From positions 61,052,877 to 61,116,876 of the forward strand of contig CAMGYJ010000008.1 of the NCBI GenBank assembly GCA_946122785.1: a stretch of DNA of 64,000 nt, given 5' to 3'. Position numbers and translations under genes: made by a program. Below, in pieces: positions 34,328-46,279 of the stretch. The stretch's first letter is position 1. Each line of letters begins with the position of its first letter. The notes beneath the pieces were generated by a model. The model searched no databases. It was not told the DNA's origin and saw only the letters and a program-made list of their open reading frames with translations. The DNA is from Linum tenue. Lineage: Eukaryota; Streptophyta; Magnoliopsida; Malpighiales; Linaceae.

Positions 34328-35643
34328 TGACTCGCTTCTACCATCACTCTAGAAAATGGCTAAGTGTAACCACCAACTAAAGCGTAGTATAGCTGGTTTG
34401 GGTTTTAATGTCAACCTGGGTCCTAAGTGTGATGACTACTCCGTGAATTCTTATTATTTAGCAGTGAAACTGTAGTGAAGGTCCAAACAAGCAAAGCAGT
34501 AAAAGGTTGTTTTCAAGTTGAGAGAGGTCACCCGGATATGGTTCCCCCTAGACTGCAGTTAAGCCAGATTGTAATTTACCAAGTTCGAATTCAAAGATAG
34601 TTATACTGCGTGAGGTTCTTAAACAGTCTGTAGTCTCGACTAAAGGTCTCCAGACCTTCTCAATCTGAGTCTCCAGTGGGCGACTAACCTCCACCGGAGT
34701 AAACAGATTGAGGCCCTAACGAACCAAACCTCCTCTACCGAACTAAAGTCGTCAATTCACTACTTTCAATCAAAGATGCTCTATCAACCTAGGCAGATAT
34801 TCTCTTTCTAGGTCAAAGCATAAACAACATGAATTTGATCAGGATTCATGCCATTCAATAAATCATACTTCAATTGAATATAATCAAATCAAAGGATTCA
34901 TACTCGGGTTCATACAATCAGACCTAACATACAAATCTGGGGTTCTACATACCCATGTGAATGAGAAAGTTACTCCATATAGAGAGACGAGAAATCTAGC
35001 TCAGATGCGAAAACCATACTGTGAAGGATGAGATTCGGCTTCTGGCAATCAATCAGCACTTCTCCACGCTCAAGTCGGGCTCCAATGGTGATGAAGATCG
35101 ATGTAAGGCGCTTGAAGAATCAGGTTCGTCACTTTCTCTCTCTAGGTATACGCTTTTTCTCTCTAAAACTCAGAACCCTTCAACTTTGCCCTTCTTTTCC
35201 CTTAAGTAGCTGTCATTCGCGATCCCCGGTCAGAATCCCCGGTCGGGGATTTTGGGTGACCGACCGGGGATTTTTGAAACGCACCGTCGAGAATAGGGGA
35301 TTAATCCCTGATCGAGGTCAAGAATACCGATCGGGGATTTAAGCATCACGACCGGCCCCCTTTCGCTTCTCAAACGTCCAAAAGCGATAATCCCCGATCT
35401 CCTCAGAATTATACCCGGCCGGGTATTATAGCTCATGGCTGGGTATTTTGCTCCTCCAACACACTTCAACTCCAACGTCCTCCTTCCGACCCGAAACTCG
35501 TTTCTTCGCCTTGATGCCAATGCCAAGCCCTGAAATATGACATAAACACACAACCTAGCGTGAAATCGACTTAAAACACGAGAATCAACATCTCCAACGG
35601 CTCAAGAATAGGGGTAAAAGTATGTGAAATTAACGGTCTATCA
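34328..35643 (-). repeat. Athila-like 3' LTR (left copy), 1316 bp
   Basis: In element orientation it starts TGATAGACCG and ends GCGAGTCA. Compared with the right copy it lacks about 36 bp near 34745 and has a 14-bp duplication (CAGAATCCCCGGTC) at 35232. It contains the clustered CCCCGATC/GATCGGGG palindromes at 35220-35340. Confidence 0.92.
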
Positions 35644-35660
35644 AATTCCCCCACACTTAA
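35644..35660 (-). other. Polypurine tract next to the 3' LTR
   Basis: On the minus strand AAGTGTGGGGGAATT ends directly at the LTR, the expected plus-strand primer site. Very similar AAGTGTGGGGG tracts occur on the same strand near 37557 and 39328. Confidence 0.75.
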
Positions 35661-36401
35661 CTGTTTGCTTGTCCCCAAGTAAACCTAACTCAAACCAATG
35701 CAACACTCCAGACCTCTACAGCAACAAGCAACTCCGATCGTCGGTAGAGGATTTCCTAGATCATATAGCAGCTTACGAGGTCAACTGGTCTTCTAAGACG
35801 TTCCCTATCTCTCTCAAAGCGAGTACTAGACTCAAGCCAGGATCATGAGAAGAAGTGGAAGTAAGACAGCCAGTTCGTGGATAAAGGGACTCTCACCATT
35901 CACAACCAAGGAATCATTATACCGGGGTGCTCTTTCACTTCATTTCACCGTTTGAACCTCTTTTCCACTTTCAATTTATATTTCTTTTTGTTTTTTTCAT
36001 TCACTTGGCGGGGGTTCCAACTACAGTCTTTTGCACGGTCGACCCTTATTAGTCGAGCAAGAGCAATTTCTGTATATCTGGCACTCGCCAGAGTACTTCT
36101 TTTAACTTATTTTCCTCAACTCGTGTGGAGGGTCAATGAAACTAAGGGGGGTCGGAAGCTCTATTCGTGCCCTTAAAAACACATCATCGAGTAGACAAAC
36201 CGTTCAACGGGTGAAAATTTTACTTGTACTAGAGACAACTTAGCTTCACCTTGTAGGAGTACCCCACTAAGGATCACTGAAATCTCTTCCAAAACCCGAT
36301 TTTGTGCAATGAACGGTTCCACACACGTTGGGCTTACCCCATGTTTAAGATTTCTATGATTTCGACATGGAGGACCAACTGGATTTCATTTCCCACATGA
36401 G

Positions 36402-37227
36402 TAGGGGTGTTCAAATGGTTACCGTGGTAATAACCAAACCAATTAAGCCTAAATTTCATTAACCATGGAATAAAATGTCTTAACCAAACCGTCTAAATTA
36501 ACTCAAAAACCAAAATAACCAAACCAAAGTTTAATTGGTTTGGTTAATCGAATAATCGAATTAACCAAATAACATAGCATTACATGAAAATAATTATCCT
36601 GTTTATGAATAAAACATAAACATATATTATTACTATCATAAACTATCATTATATATAAACAATAATAATACGACTAACCATCCATGATTATCATCATCAT
36701 TCGAGTTAATACATCATTCATCATCTCTGCACCTAATATAGTTAGCTTATAACAAACCCTTAACATAAATATTAAATACAATTCGATACCACTCATCAAG
36801 AAGTTAAAGATCTCCTACAAAACACTTAAACTATACATAGTTTGTGTTGGTTGACATGGTATTGTATGTAATCCTAAAGTCTAGTAGCTGTCCAAAATGT
36901 TTTGGTTTAGTAAATAGGCAGACCCATTTAATTTTTTACCCATAATGCTTTGGTTTGTTGTGCACATGGAAATAAAATAGGAAATCACGAAAGTTTAGTT
37001 TGGTTGGTTGCATAGAAATATAAATAATTTTGTATATTAGTTGTATCATTAATTGGTTAATTGGTTTCATTGGTTAGCAGTGTTGAAACCAAACCAAACC
37101 ACCTAAACCAAATAAGCTAAATTGTTTAACCAAACCAAACCAATTATCCAAATTAACCAAACCAAATTAACTGAATGCTACCGGTTAATATGGTTACCAC
37201 GGTAACCAATCAGTTTGAACACCCCTA
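36402..37227. mobile_element. hAT MITE, 826 bp, inside the Athila-like element
   Basis: Ends TAGGGGTGTTCAAATGG and CAGTTTGAACACCCCTA, with a perfect 8-bp duplication CACATGAG at 36394-36401 and 37228-37235. It is the same family as 9154-10414: same TIR and the same AACCAAACC subterminal units. Non-coding and AT-rich. Confidence 0.93.
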
Positions 37228-37862
37228 CACATGAGCACCCTGTTCGACACACGAGTCCATAACACAATCCAATCAGAGTCACCATTACCACATGAATTCA
37301 ACGGTCTTAGCTCCACTAATTCACAAAATCAACTGGCACAGCAGAGAGCTAGATAGGAAAAATCTTATACTTCAACATCTCCATAGTGCTACACTACCTC
37401 CCTAGGTTGCACATTACTACAGAGATTGTCAATTCAAAGCATACTAAGCAGGCAATTTGCAAGGAAACACGTACTTGGAGCCCTCAAATCGAAATTTGGA
37501 CAGTGGACTAGGCTCCAAGCACACAAACAGATCTAATGCAGTCAAAAGAGAAACATCCCCCCCACACTTAAGTTCGACATTGCCCTCAATGGAGAAGAGG
37601 GAAGGATAAAGGGAACGATGTTACCGATGTACACGGACTGCATGAGACTGGAAGGGACCGGTCTGAGTGAAGAGGACTGGAGAGGGGACCAGTCAGGAAT
37701 GAAGGCAAAACTAAAGGGAAAACAAAAGCCCAGCCACAATACGTTAGGTCCAGTTTGTCAGCCCAATAGTACATCATGCAAAAGAAAAGTAACCAAAACA
37801 CAAGACAGTTTGCACTCTGAATCAAACAAAAACATCACAAGACGGGCCACGAGTACAGCCTA

Positions 37863-39251
37863 CTAGAGCCCGGTGAAGTCGATCTGATCCATGAGGTCGT
37901 CGTCCTCATCTGGCGGTGCTGGCGGGGGTGGTGAGTGGTCCCACCGGGTGGTCCAGTGGTGCTTCCAAGGCGGGTGACAGGACTGGAGCAGGTGCTCCTG
38001 GTACTCCATCATCCGGCTGCTACGATCCCGCTCCCGCTCGATGCGAGCACTGGTGACTCCCATCTGAGCCTCCATCCGGTCGAGACGCTCTTCCACAACC
38101 ATCATCCGGGACTGGTACTCGGCCTGGTGGGCCGAATACTGCTGGTAGTACTAGACCTGATGGTCCATGAGCTGCTGGTTCTAAAGCCTGAGCTACTGGA
38201 ACTGGAGCCCCATCTGGTGGAACTGCTTTGTGAAGAAATCCATCAACGGGCCAGAAGCCATCGACGGACCAGAAAGACCGGAGGCGGACTCGCCTCTCTC
38301 GGATCTGCGTCGTGGCTGAAGGTCCCCTGGGGGAGAGAGAGCGGGGGCTCCAGCTCATCAGCATCTATGGCCCCGCCATCATCATCATCATCAGACTCTT
38401 CTTCGCCGGTGTAGTCGTCATCCTCATCAATATCCGCATCCTCCTCAGGGGCAAAGACAACCTATCCACCCAGGAGCGGGCTCCATCAGAGGCCAGGAGG
38501 AGTGCATTATGAAGCACATCCCGGCTGAGAGGGGTGGAACCGCCCTGGGCGACGGCGTCGGTAAACCCCGTCAAATCGACCTCAAAGTGGCGTGCCAGCC
38601 GTGTGATCAGGGGGCCACAAAAAGGTGGTTGGGTCTCCCGTGGCACCTTTTGAAGGTGGTGGTCACCAAAGACCCCAAGTGCAGCAAGTGGTCAGGGCGC
38701 CCCATCGAGTACATGGCGTAGGCCGTAGAGTACCCGCTTCGGCATCTTGTGAGAGCCGGTGGCATTAGGAACGACCGAGCGGGTGAGGAGCAGGTTGATG
38801 ATGTGCCACTCCGGTCGTACAGTGGAGACGGATGTCTGGCCCGGGTCGAACCACTCCTGCGGGAAAGCTGGCCGGGTGATGCGGCGGTAGAACTCGATCT
38901 GGTTCCAGTCCTCAGGATGGGCGACCTTGAGCACGTGGCCGGAGTAGGGGTGGTAGTGGATACCCAGGGCAGAGGCCAGCCCGTCAATGCTTAGCTGTCG
39001 TGGCCTGCCACCTAGCCTGAAGGTGACACCGATGGGAGAGTCCCGGGCCGCCTTGGAGCAGTAGTGGTAGGTCGTGTAGAACTCCCACACCAGCTCTGTG
39101 TAAGTGGGCTCGTCAAGCAGTGGAGTTGCTCGAAGAATCCCCACTCCAGATGGTGGTGACGCTGGAGTACTCCGCGTGTGACCTTGCGGAACTGGTCGGC
39201 GTACTCCGTGTGCAGGCGTAGGTCCTGCACGAATGGGTGATCAAGTGACAT
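37863..39251 (-). pseudogene. ATHILA ORF-1-like protein
   Basis: Minus-strand frames read in order MSLDHPFVQDLRL, then (after a frame change near 39150) LLDEPTYTELVWEFYTTY, VTFRLGGRPRQLSIDGLASALG, DWNQIEFYRRITR and KMPKRVLYGLRH, then CGPLITRLARHFEVD, and finally a Met/Arg/Glu-rich coiled segment with a Pro-rich acidic end (stop near 37863). This is the pattern of the ATHILA ORF-1 domain found beside gag in Athila elements. Several frame changes show it no longer codes a single protein. Its biochemical role is not known to me. Confidence 0.7.
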
Positions 39252-39540
39252 GACCCTGCAAAATCAACAAACCAAAGGTGGAGCCAAGAAAATACTCGTC
39301 AGGACTAAGAGTATGGGTTCATTACTTCCCCCACACTTAAGGACCACCTATGCTAACAGTTTAAGCACAAACGGTTGAAACGCAATCGCCACAACCGTAA
39401 TCAAGGCAAGAATCAAGCATAAGCGACCAATTCAATCAAATGGGCAGCACACAGATATTAACCATTCATACTCAAGGCATCCCTCACCCTATTCTAATTC
39501 AAGCATGCCAGGCAAAACATAGTGGAGTGTAATAATACTC

Positions 39541-39822
39541 CTAGGTGGGACCCAGCGGCGGTGGTTGATGCTGAACCCCACCTGCCTGGGGTATTGGGTT
39601 GTTCCCCAGGATCTGATTTACCGGGGGAACCTGAAGAGGTATCCCCTGGGACGGGTTGTGTTCACCGTCCATCTCGTACTCTTCCTCATAATCGCTGCTC
39701 AAGTGGCCGTCAATACGCTCCTCCGTAGCCAGTCTAGCTAGCTGTTGTCTCCTCAGTTGGCGACAGGTGCGTTCAAGCTCCGGATCCAACGATAGTAAAC
39801 CTCCCGACTGGCTACGGGTCAT
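39541..39822 (-). CDS. Athila-like gag start, truncated
   Basis: A 93-codon frame opens MTRSQSGGLLSLDPELERTC with Arg-rich text after it, then turns acidic and Pro-rich. The MTRS..G.L.LDPE.ERT start is typical of the first gag residues in Athila-type elements. The capsid and zinc-knuckle regions are missing. It lies 120 bases downstream of the primer site, as expected for the first ORF. Confidence 0.6.
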   Translation of the reverse strand: MTRSQSGGLLSLDPELERTCRQLRRQQLARLATEERIDGHLSSDYEEEYEMDGEHNPSQGIPLQVPPVNQILGNNPIPQAGGVQHQPPPLGPT

Positions 39823-39942
39823 GCTCTACCTGCACACAGTCAAGCAAGCAAACCCATGAAGGCACAAGTGGGACAAAGCAAACAAACAATGTGAGAAAGA
39901 AAAGTTAAATTAACAGAAACCACGTTTCTTCAACAACCTAGC

Positions 39943-39966
39943 CGTCCCCGGCAACGGCGCCAAAAA
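39943..39966 (-). other. tRNA-Asp-type primer binding site
   Basis: On the minus strand, next to the 5' LTR, the sequence CGCCGTTGCCGGGGAC appears, complementary to the 3' end of plant tRNA-Asp. This primer is used by Athila and Tat lineages, supporting both the orientation and family. Confidence 0.8.
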
Positions 39967-39968
39967 CT

Positions 39969-41288
39969 TGACTCGCTTCTACCATCACTCTAGAAAATGG
40001 CCAAGTGTAACCACCAACTAAAGCGTAGTATAGCGGGTTTGGGTTTTAATGTCAACCCGGGTCCTAAGTGTGATGACTACTCCGTGAATTCTTATTATTT
40101 AGCAGTGAAACTGTAGTGAAGGTCCAAACAAGCAAAGCAGTAAAAGGTTGTTTTCAAGTTGAGAGAGGTCACCCGGATATGGTTCCCCCTAGACTGCAGT
40201 TAAGCCAGATTGTAATTTACCAAGTTCGAATTCAAAGATAGTTATACTGCAGGAGGTTCTTAAACAGTCTGCAGTCTCGACTAAAGGTCTCCAGACCCTC
40301 TCAATCTGAGTCTCCAGCGGCCGACTAACCTCCACCGGAGTAAATAGATTGAGGCCCTAACGAACCAAACCACCTCTACCGAAGTAAATCCGGTACAGAA
40401 TAGTGAATTGACTCCTCAACTAATGTCGTCAATTCACTACTTTAAATCAAGGATGCTCTATCAACCTAGGCAGATATTCTCTTTCTAGGTCAAAGCAGAA
40501 ACAACAGGAATTTGATCAGGATTCATGTCATTCAATAAATCATACCTCAATTGAATATAATCAAATCAAAGGATTCATACTCGGGTTCATACAATCAGAC
40601 CTAACATACAAATCAAGGATTCTTCATACCCAGGTGAATGAGAAAGTTACTCCATAGAGAGAGACGGGAAATTTAGCTCAGATGCGGAAACCATACCTAC
40701 TTCTGGCAATCAATCAGCACTTCTCCACGCTCAAGCCGGGCTCAAGTGGTGATGAAGATCGATCTAAGGCGCTTGAAGAATCAGGTTTGTCACTTTCTCT
40801 CTCTAGGTATATGCTTTTCTCTCTAAAACTCGGAACCCTTCAACTTTGCCCTTCTTTTTCCTTAAGAAGCTGTCATTCGCGATCCCCGGTCGGGGATTTT
40901 GGGTGACCGGCCAGGGATTTTTGAAACGCACCGTCGAGAACAGGGGATTAATCCCCGATCGAGGTCAAGAATACCCGATCGGGGATTTAAGCATCACGAC
41001 CGGGCCCCCTTGTACTTCTCAAATGTCCAAAAGAGATAATCCCCGGTCCCACAAAATTATACCCGACCGGGTATTATAGCTCATGGCCGGGTATTTTGCT
41101 CCTCCAACACACTTCAACTCCAACGTCCTCCTTCCGACCCGAAACTCGTTTCTTCGCCTCGATGCCAATGCCAAGCCCTGAAATATGACATACACACAAC
41201 CTAGCTGAAATCGGCTTAAAATAAGAGAATCAACATCTCCAACGGCTCAAAAATAGGGGTAAAAATATGTGCAATTAACGGTCTATCA
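39969..41288 (-). repeat. Athila-like 5' LTR (right copy), 1320 bp
   Basis: Nearly identical to 34328-35643 along its length, with the same TG..CA ends. This copy keeps the 36-bp stretch (about 40386-40421) missing from the left LTR. Confidence 0.92.
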
Positions 41289-41293
41289 GTAGA

Positions 41294-42782
41294 TCAACGC
41301 AAACAACAGTACATCTCCAAAGCTATTCTGAACATCAGGTAGTTGGGGCATTAATCGATAATTATTTGGGACTATTCCAACAAACACAGAATTTGAAACA
41401 TGTCTTTATCTTGCACTCATTAATAGTGGTTTGAGATTTTTCAAATGAGTCTTTGATGTGGCATGTTAAACTCTCCAATTTTTTAAAATGGAACCTTCAA
41501 AGTGGAATATTAAGATTTTGGATTGAGCATGGTTTCCTAATACCCTTATGGATGTTTATTCTCTAAAATGCAGTTGTATTTCAAAGTAATCCATTACAAA
41601 TGGCAGGTCAGGATACAACAATGGTACTGATATATGGCAAGGTTTTATGTGACACTGCAATTCTTTATTAGTTATGACAAGGTTTATTTAAATAAATACA
41701 AAGTCATGCATTTTTTTTACCATTCTCACCACTTTAACTTTTACCACAGGCTACTATCGAGAGTGTTCATTCTTCTTCCCAATCTATGACCACCCTTGGA
41801 TCCCCACCTAGGTCATCACTGTACGGAAGTACTGACAATATTAATGCTGATGTTGTTATTGCCAAAGATTGTATGCGTTTACCACATCTTCCAATCACTC
41901 CAAAATAAAACACAATGCCATAATACCATCGCTCTACAACATTCCTCAATTTTATTGGCATTCCCTTTTTTCTTGCGAATGCTCACTATGGTGGGAAGAT
42001 AAACAAACCAGAAGGACATAGAGATGATGTTTTTTTTTCTTTTTAAGTGTGTTTCATGCCTTTCTATTTTACAAACATGCTACATTTGGATTCTCACAAA
42101 TATATATTTTTTTTGGTAGAAGATTCTCACCAATATTTTAGTCTTCATCTCAATTTGGATAATTAAATTTTTATTTCTTTTAATTTTAATCTTTCTTCTA
42201 ATTACTTTTTTCCACTTAAAGGGTTTTGCCTACTCCTGGAAATCTCTTATCCAATTCGAAGTGTTGTCCTCGCATGTCTGGTAGATACAATAAAGACCTG
42301 CTAGATGTTCAGTTTAATTAACTCGAAGTAGGTACCATTTATGCAGTCTTCTTTGCTATCCTAAATACCCAAACAAATTCACGTCACTTATTCCCTATTA
42401 CGTTACCAACTAATGACAAGTGACGATTGAGATGTTGTCCTCCACAATATACGTGAGCTAAGAGCATTATTACGTCCATACCAATAATTCAATATTCGGC
42501 TCAGCTGCCTTCGAATAACGGTTCGGTTTATAAGCTAGTTAGGATTGTGATAAATGAATGGCCTTGAAATTAGATATAGAGAAGTCCTATAAAGCATGAT
42601 CGGTAGAATGTGAATTTATTTTTGCTGTCATGAAGGAGTTGAGATTCAATAATACTTGAATAAGATGGTGAAAGGTTGTGTACGTTAGTAAGAGCATTAC
42701 GTTTTGAAGCTACAGTTTTCCTGGCCCCAAGTGTGTTGTGTCAATGGATATCCTTCGAGGGGCACCAGAGCTGTGTTTCTTA
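41294..42782. other. Unassigned DNA between Athila-like and hAT elements
   Basis: AT-rich with no clear gene. One exon-like stretch at about 41750-41870 follows a TTTTACCACAG acceptor and reads ESVHSSSQSMTTLGSPPRSS before a stop near 41906; I do not recognise it and no partner exon was found. Confidence 0.3.
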
Positions 42783-42790
42783 GTTTCAAT

Positions 42791-45443
42791 CAATGCAATC
42801 AAAATCGAGCGTTAAAGCGTAAAATTCTACGATTTACATTTCTAGGGTAGGAAAACGTTTCAAATCACTAATAAAAATAATTTTATACTCAAAATTGGTC
42901 AAAAGTGTAAGTTGAATCGTTAGAATCGGTGAAAACGGATAAAAATCGATTTTATTTTTATGATTCCAAGCAAAGGAGAAAATTGTCTCCACTCAATCAA
43001 AATAATGATGTTTTTGTATTTTGGGAAAAAAGGGGAAGGGGTGGATATTGGGCTGACATTCTTTCACAATCCATAATTCTCTTCATCTCCAGCACCCACC
43101 CTTCTCGACGAAGTAAGCCATCTCAGCGGAGCATCCTCCGCTGCCGCCCGACAGGCCTTCCAGGAAAGCATCTGCCGCTGCCGCAACCGGCGCACTCGCC
43201 AGCTCCATCGAAGTATTTACACTTGCCAGCTCTAGTGTGGCAGTGCTGAGCGCCCGTGGCACTCGTCAATGCCCGTGGCACTCGCAGGCGCATGTCGCCA
43301 CTCATCGACGCCACACCCGGTTTATTTTATGTCTCTTCCTAGTCCTTGGTAGGGTAAATGCTTGATGAAGTTTAGAGGGCAATAGCAACTGTTATTTTTG
43401 GGTGGAAAAAAGTTATTTCATTCCATGAAATTTGCTTAAAGGAGAGGGATAGAAGTCCCATTCAGAATATTGTTCCTTCTTGTCTTAGCAAACCCAGAAA
43501 AAATGACGAAGGAATCAATTTTCAGTGCTTGGATCGAAATCTTTCTAAACTACCTTTCATCTCATTTTAGGATCTTGAAGACCTCCTATTGGCAGCTGAA
43601 GACTTCAACCTTTGCTAGTCGATACAGCAGAAAGAACTCAAGCAACTAGGAAGGTGTGATTCTTGGATACTTTTCTGCTTCTATTCTTTGTTATGTTTGT
43701 TGAGAGTAGGTTAGTACGGTTGCTGTCATTTATGCAAGAAGATCACCAATTTCATTTATGCAAGAACAATGCTGATTGCCATGATGATGGAGTTCAGTCA
43801 ACGAAAGATTTGGTTAGACCTGCTATTACAAGATTTGCTACAACATATTTGACATTGGGATCTCTTAATGACAATAAGGGTTCCTTGATGACAATGTTTT
43901 CTTCTGAGTGGTGGAGGAAGAGTAGCTTTTCTAAACTTCGTGAAGGAAAAAGAGTTCAAAAGATTGTACTTGATGGTAGATTTTGGAAAAATGTGATAAA
44001 TTGCCTTAGAGCTGCTCAACCTCTAGTCAAGGTTCTACGGTTGGTTGATTCTTATGAAAAACTGGCAATGCCCTTCTTATACTCTGAAATGATCCAAGCG
44101 AAGGAGAAGATTAAGAGCAACTTCAACAATGTGGAAAGAAGGTAATTCCGAGTTCCCTTTGTCAATTAACTTATCATGAAAGGCTATGTTTTTTTTATTG
44201 TTCTAACTTCTAACTTGTGTATTGTATATACTTTATATAGATTTATGTTTGTCTTGAAGATCATTGACGAAAGGTGGGAAGATCAAATGAGTAGGCCAGT
44301 TCACTATGCGACATATTGGTTGAATCTTCAAATTCACCATTCTCAATGTTTTAACCATAATGATCCAATGGTGAAAATGAGATTGTATAAATGCATATCT
44401 AGACTTGCAAAGATGATGAAGATAAGTTTTTTATAATGGTGTAGTTATCAGTATTTCGTCATGCTCAAGGAATGTTTGATAAGTATGGTGCAATGAAATT
44501 AAAGGATAGGCAACATCCAGTTGATTGGTGGGCCTCATTTGGAGATGAAGTGCGAGAGCTTCAAAAATTTGCCATCTAGGTGTTGAGTTTGACTTGTAGT
44601 GCTTCTGGGTGCGAGTGTAATTGGAGTGTATTTGAGAGGGTAAGTAATAAATTGCCTCTACTTTCTTTTAATTATATCATTCATTCTTTTTACATGTGAA
44701 TATGTGATGATGTGAACTCTTTTCCTTGTAGATTCATACTAAGAAAACGAACAGTTTTCATGCACAAAAGATGAATGATTTTGTGTAAGTTATGTGCAAC
44801 AACAAATTGGTGGGGGGGGTGTCAAGAAAGCAAGAAGGTTTGAGATCGACTTTGAGGATATAGACTATGATAATGAATGGATTTGTGCTTGTGATAATGA
44901 AGAAGAAGAACCACAACCTAGAGATTTAGAGCTTGGTGGTGAGGAAGGTGGTCATACTATTGAAGGTGATGATGTTGTTGGTGTTGATGCTCCAAGAGAT
45001 GACACTGACCATGAATATGATACCCCACTTTAATGCTGATGGCAGTGACGGTGATGATGATAATGATGATGATTTGTATGCAAGTGTTGATGCCGATGAA
45101 TTGATGTAGTTTTCCTTCTACCCTTTATAACATTTGTGTGATTTGATTTCGAGAACTTCGATTATTATACTCGTATATCATTATGTAAACTTAATCCAAC
45201 TTATTAGAATTTGGATTCTTAGCTCGTTTGTGGGTTACTATTTATGTTTATGAACTTATTGTTAAGATGTTATGAGTTTGCTCTAATTTAAACATGAATT
45301 GCTCTGTGCACTCATATTTTACATAGTACATGTCGTACTTAACATATTTTTAACTATTATGTATAGGATGCATAAAAAAACTTATGCTTTTCGATTTTAC
45401 CCCTTTTTTGCTTTCAGGTAGAATCACGCTTTTAACTGTATTG
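42791..45443 (+). mobile_element. hAT transposon with decayed transposase, 2653 bp
   Basis: Left end CAATGCAATCAAAATCG, inverted right end CAATACAGTTAAAAGCG. The 8-bp duplication GTTTCAAT is perfect at 42783-42790 and 45444-45451. The TIRs match the 640-bp MITE at 24163-24802, making this a relative of the source element. The interior carries a transposase remnant and a GC-rich leader (43080-43320). Confidence 0.92.
43663..45112 (+). pseudogene. hAT transposase remnant
   Basis: Pieces in order: RPAITRFATTYLTLGSL and GKRVQKIVLDGRFWKNV (43810-44010), AAQPLVKVLRLVDS, then after an intron near 44142-44240, LKIIDERWEDQM. The dimerisation region near 44520-44640 reads PVDWWASFGDEVRELQKFA then LSLTCSASGCE.NWSVFE, the classic hAT C-terminal signature, with a stop inside. 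An intron and an acidic tail rich in Asp follow to a stop near 45110. The catalytic upstream half is not recognisable. Frames are broken, so no active enzyme. Confidence 0.85.
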
Positions 45444-45564
45444 GTTTCAATTATTTTGCTGGCTTGATAAGTCACCAGGCATTTGACAAATTGATTTTTA
45501 CTATAGTCGTATGGTAAAAGCTGCAAATCCAAAAAATTGTTGTGCACTTATTAGGTACAAAAAT

Positions 45565-46089
45565 GTTAATATATTTGTATGACCTGAACTTTTAACAAAT
45601 TAAACATAATGACCAATCTTTTCGATCTATAACATCGTGGCCTCAACTATGCATCAAAGTTATGAAATTGGCCAACCCCGAGATTTGACCGTTATCTTAG
45701 ACGGTCAAACGCGTTGACTAACGATCAATACGCAATATCACTGCCAAATCAACACACACCACTTAGAAATTTTGATTTTTTCACCTATTACCATTTATCT
45801 TTTTCAAAATAAAAACACGAGTTCCTTTTTTTTCTTCTTTTGTTCAAAATAAAAAAAATGGTAATAGGTGGAAAAAACCAAAATTTTAAGTGGTTTGTAC
45901 TTACTTGGCAGTGAAGTGTCACGTTGACCGTTAGTCAACGAGTTTAACCGTCCAAGTTAATGGTCAAATCTCGAGTTTGGCCAATTTCGTAACTTTGATG
46001 CATAGTTGAGGTCACGATGTTATAGATCGAAAAGATTGGCCAGAATATTTAATTTGTGAAAAGTTCGGGCCATACAAATATATTAACCC
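45565..46089. mobile_element. Foldback (MULE-like) element, 525 bp
   Basis: Almost the whole unit is one inverted repeat: the left arm from GTTAATATATTTGTATG mirrors the right arm CATACAAATATATTAAC; inner parts such as ACCTATTACCATTT and AAATGGTAATAGGT also pair, leaving a short AT-rich loop near 45815-45845. TACAAAAAT (45556-45564) and TACAAAAAA (46090-46098) are a 9-bp duplication with one mismatch, pointing to MULE-type insertion. Confidence 0.85.
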
Positions 46090-46279
46090 TACAAAAAATT
46101 AGTCAAATGTTAACTACTCATAAACAGTTTTATTATTAATATTGACTTGACAACATAATACTAATTTGGAAGAAATATATGTCGGTCTACATTACACAAT
46201 TTTAGTATTTTAGCTAAGAAAAAAGCTATATGCTAACAAACAAATGACTAATATTTTGGTGCAAGATTAGACTAATATA

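Larger units (their letters stand above)
34328..41288 (-). mobile_element. Complete non-autonomous Athila-like LTR retrotransposon
   Basis: Two direct LTRs (34328-35643 and 39969-41288) bound a 4.3 kb interior. GTAGA is duplicated at 34323-34327 and 41289-41293. On the minus strand the order is 5' LTR (right), a primer site complementary to tRNA-Asp, a gag-like start, an ATHILA ORF-1-like domain, a purine tract and the 3' LTR (left). No protease, RT, RNase H or integrase is present, so it must have relied on an autonomous partner. A hAT MITE sits inside. The LTRs differ mainly by small indels, suggesting moderate age. Confidence 0.92.

Noticed and set aside
43080..43320. GC-rich ORFs as a separate host gene
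   Set aside because: They lie inside the hAT element bounded by a perfect TSD and probably form its leader.
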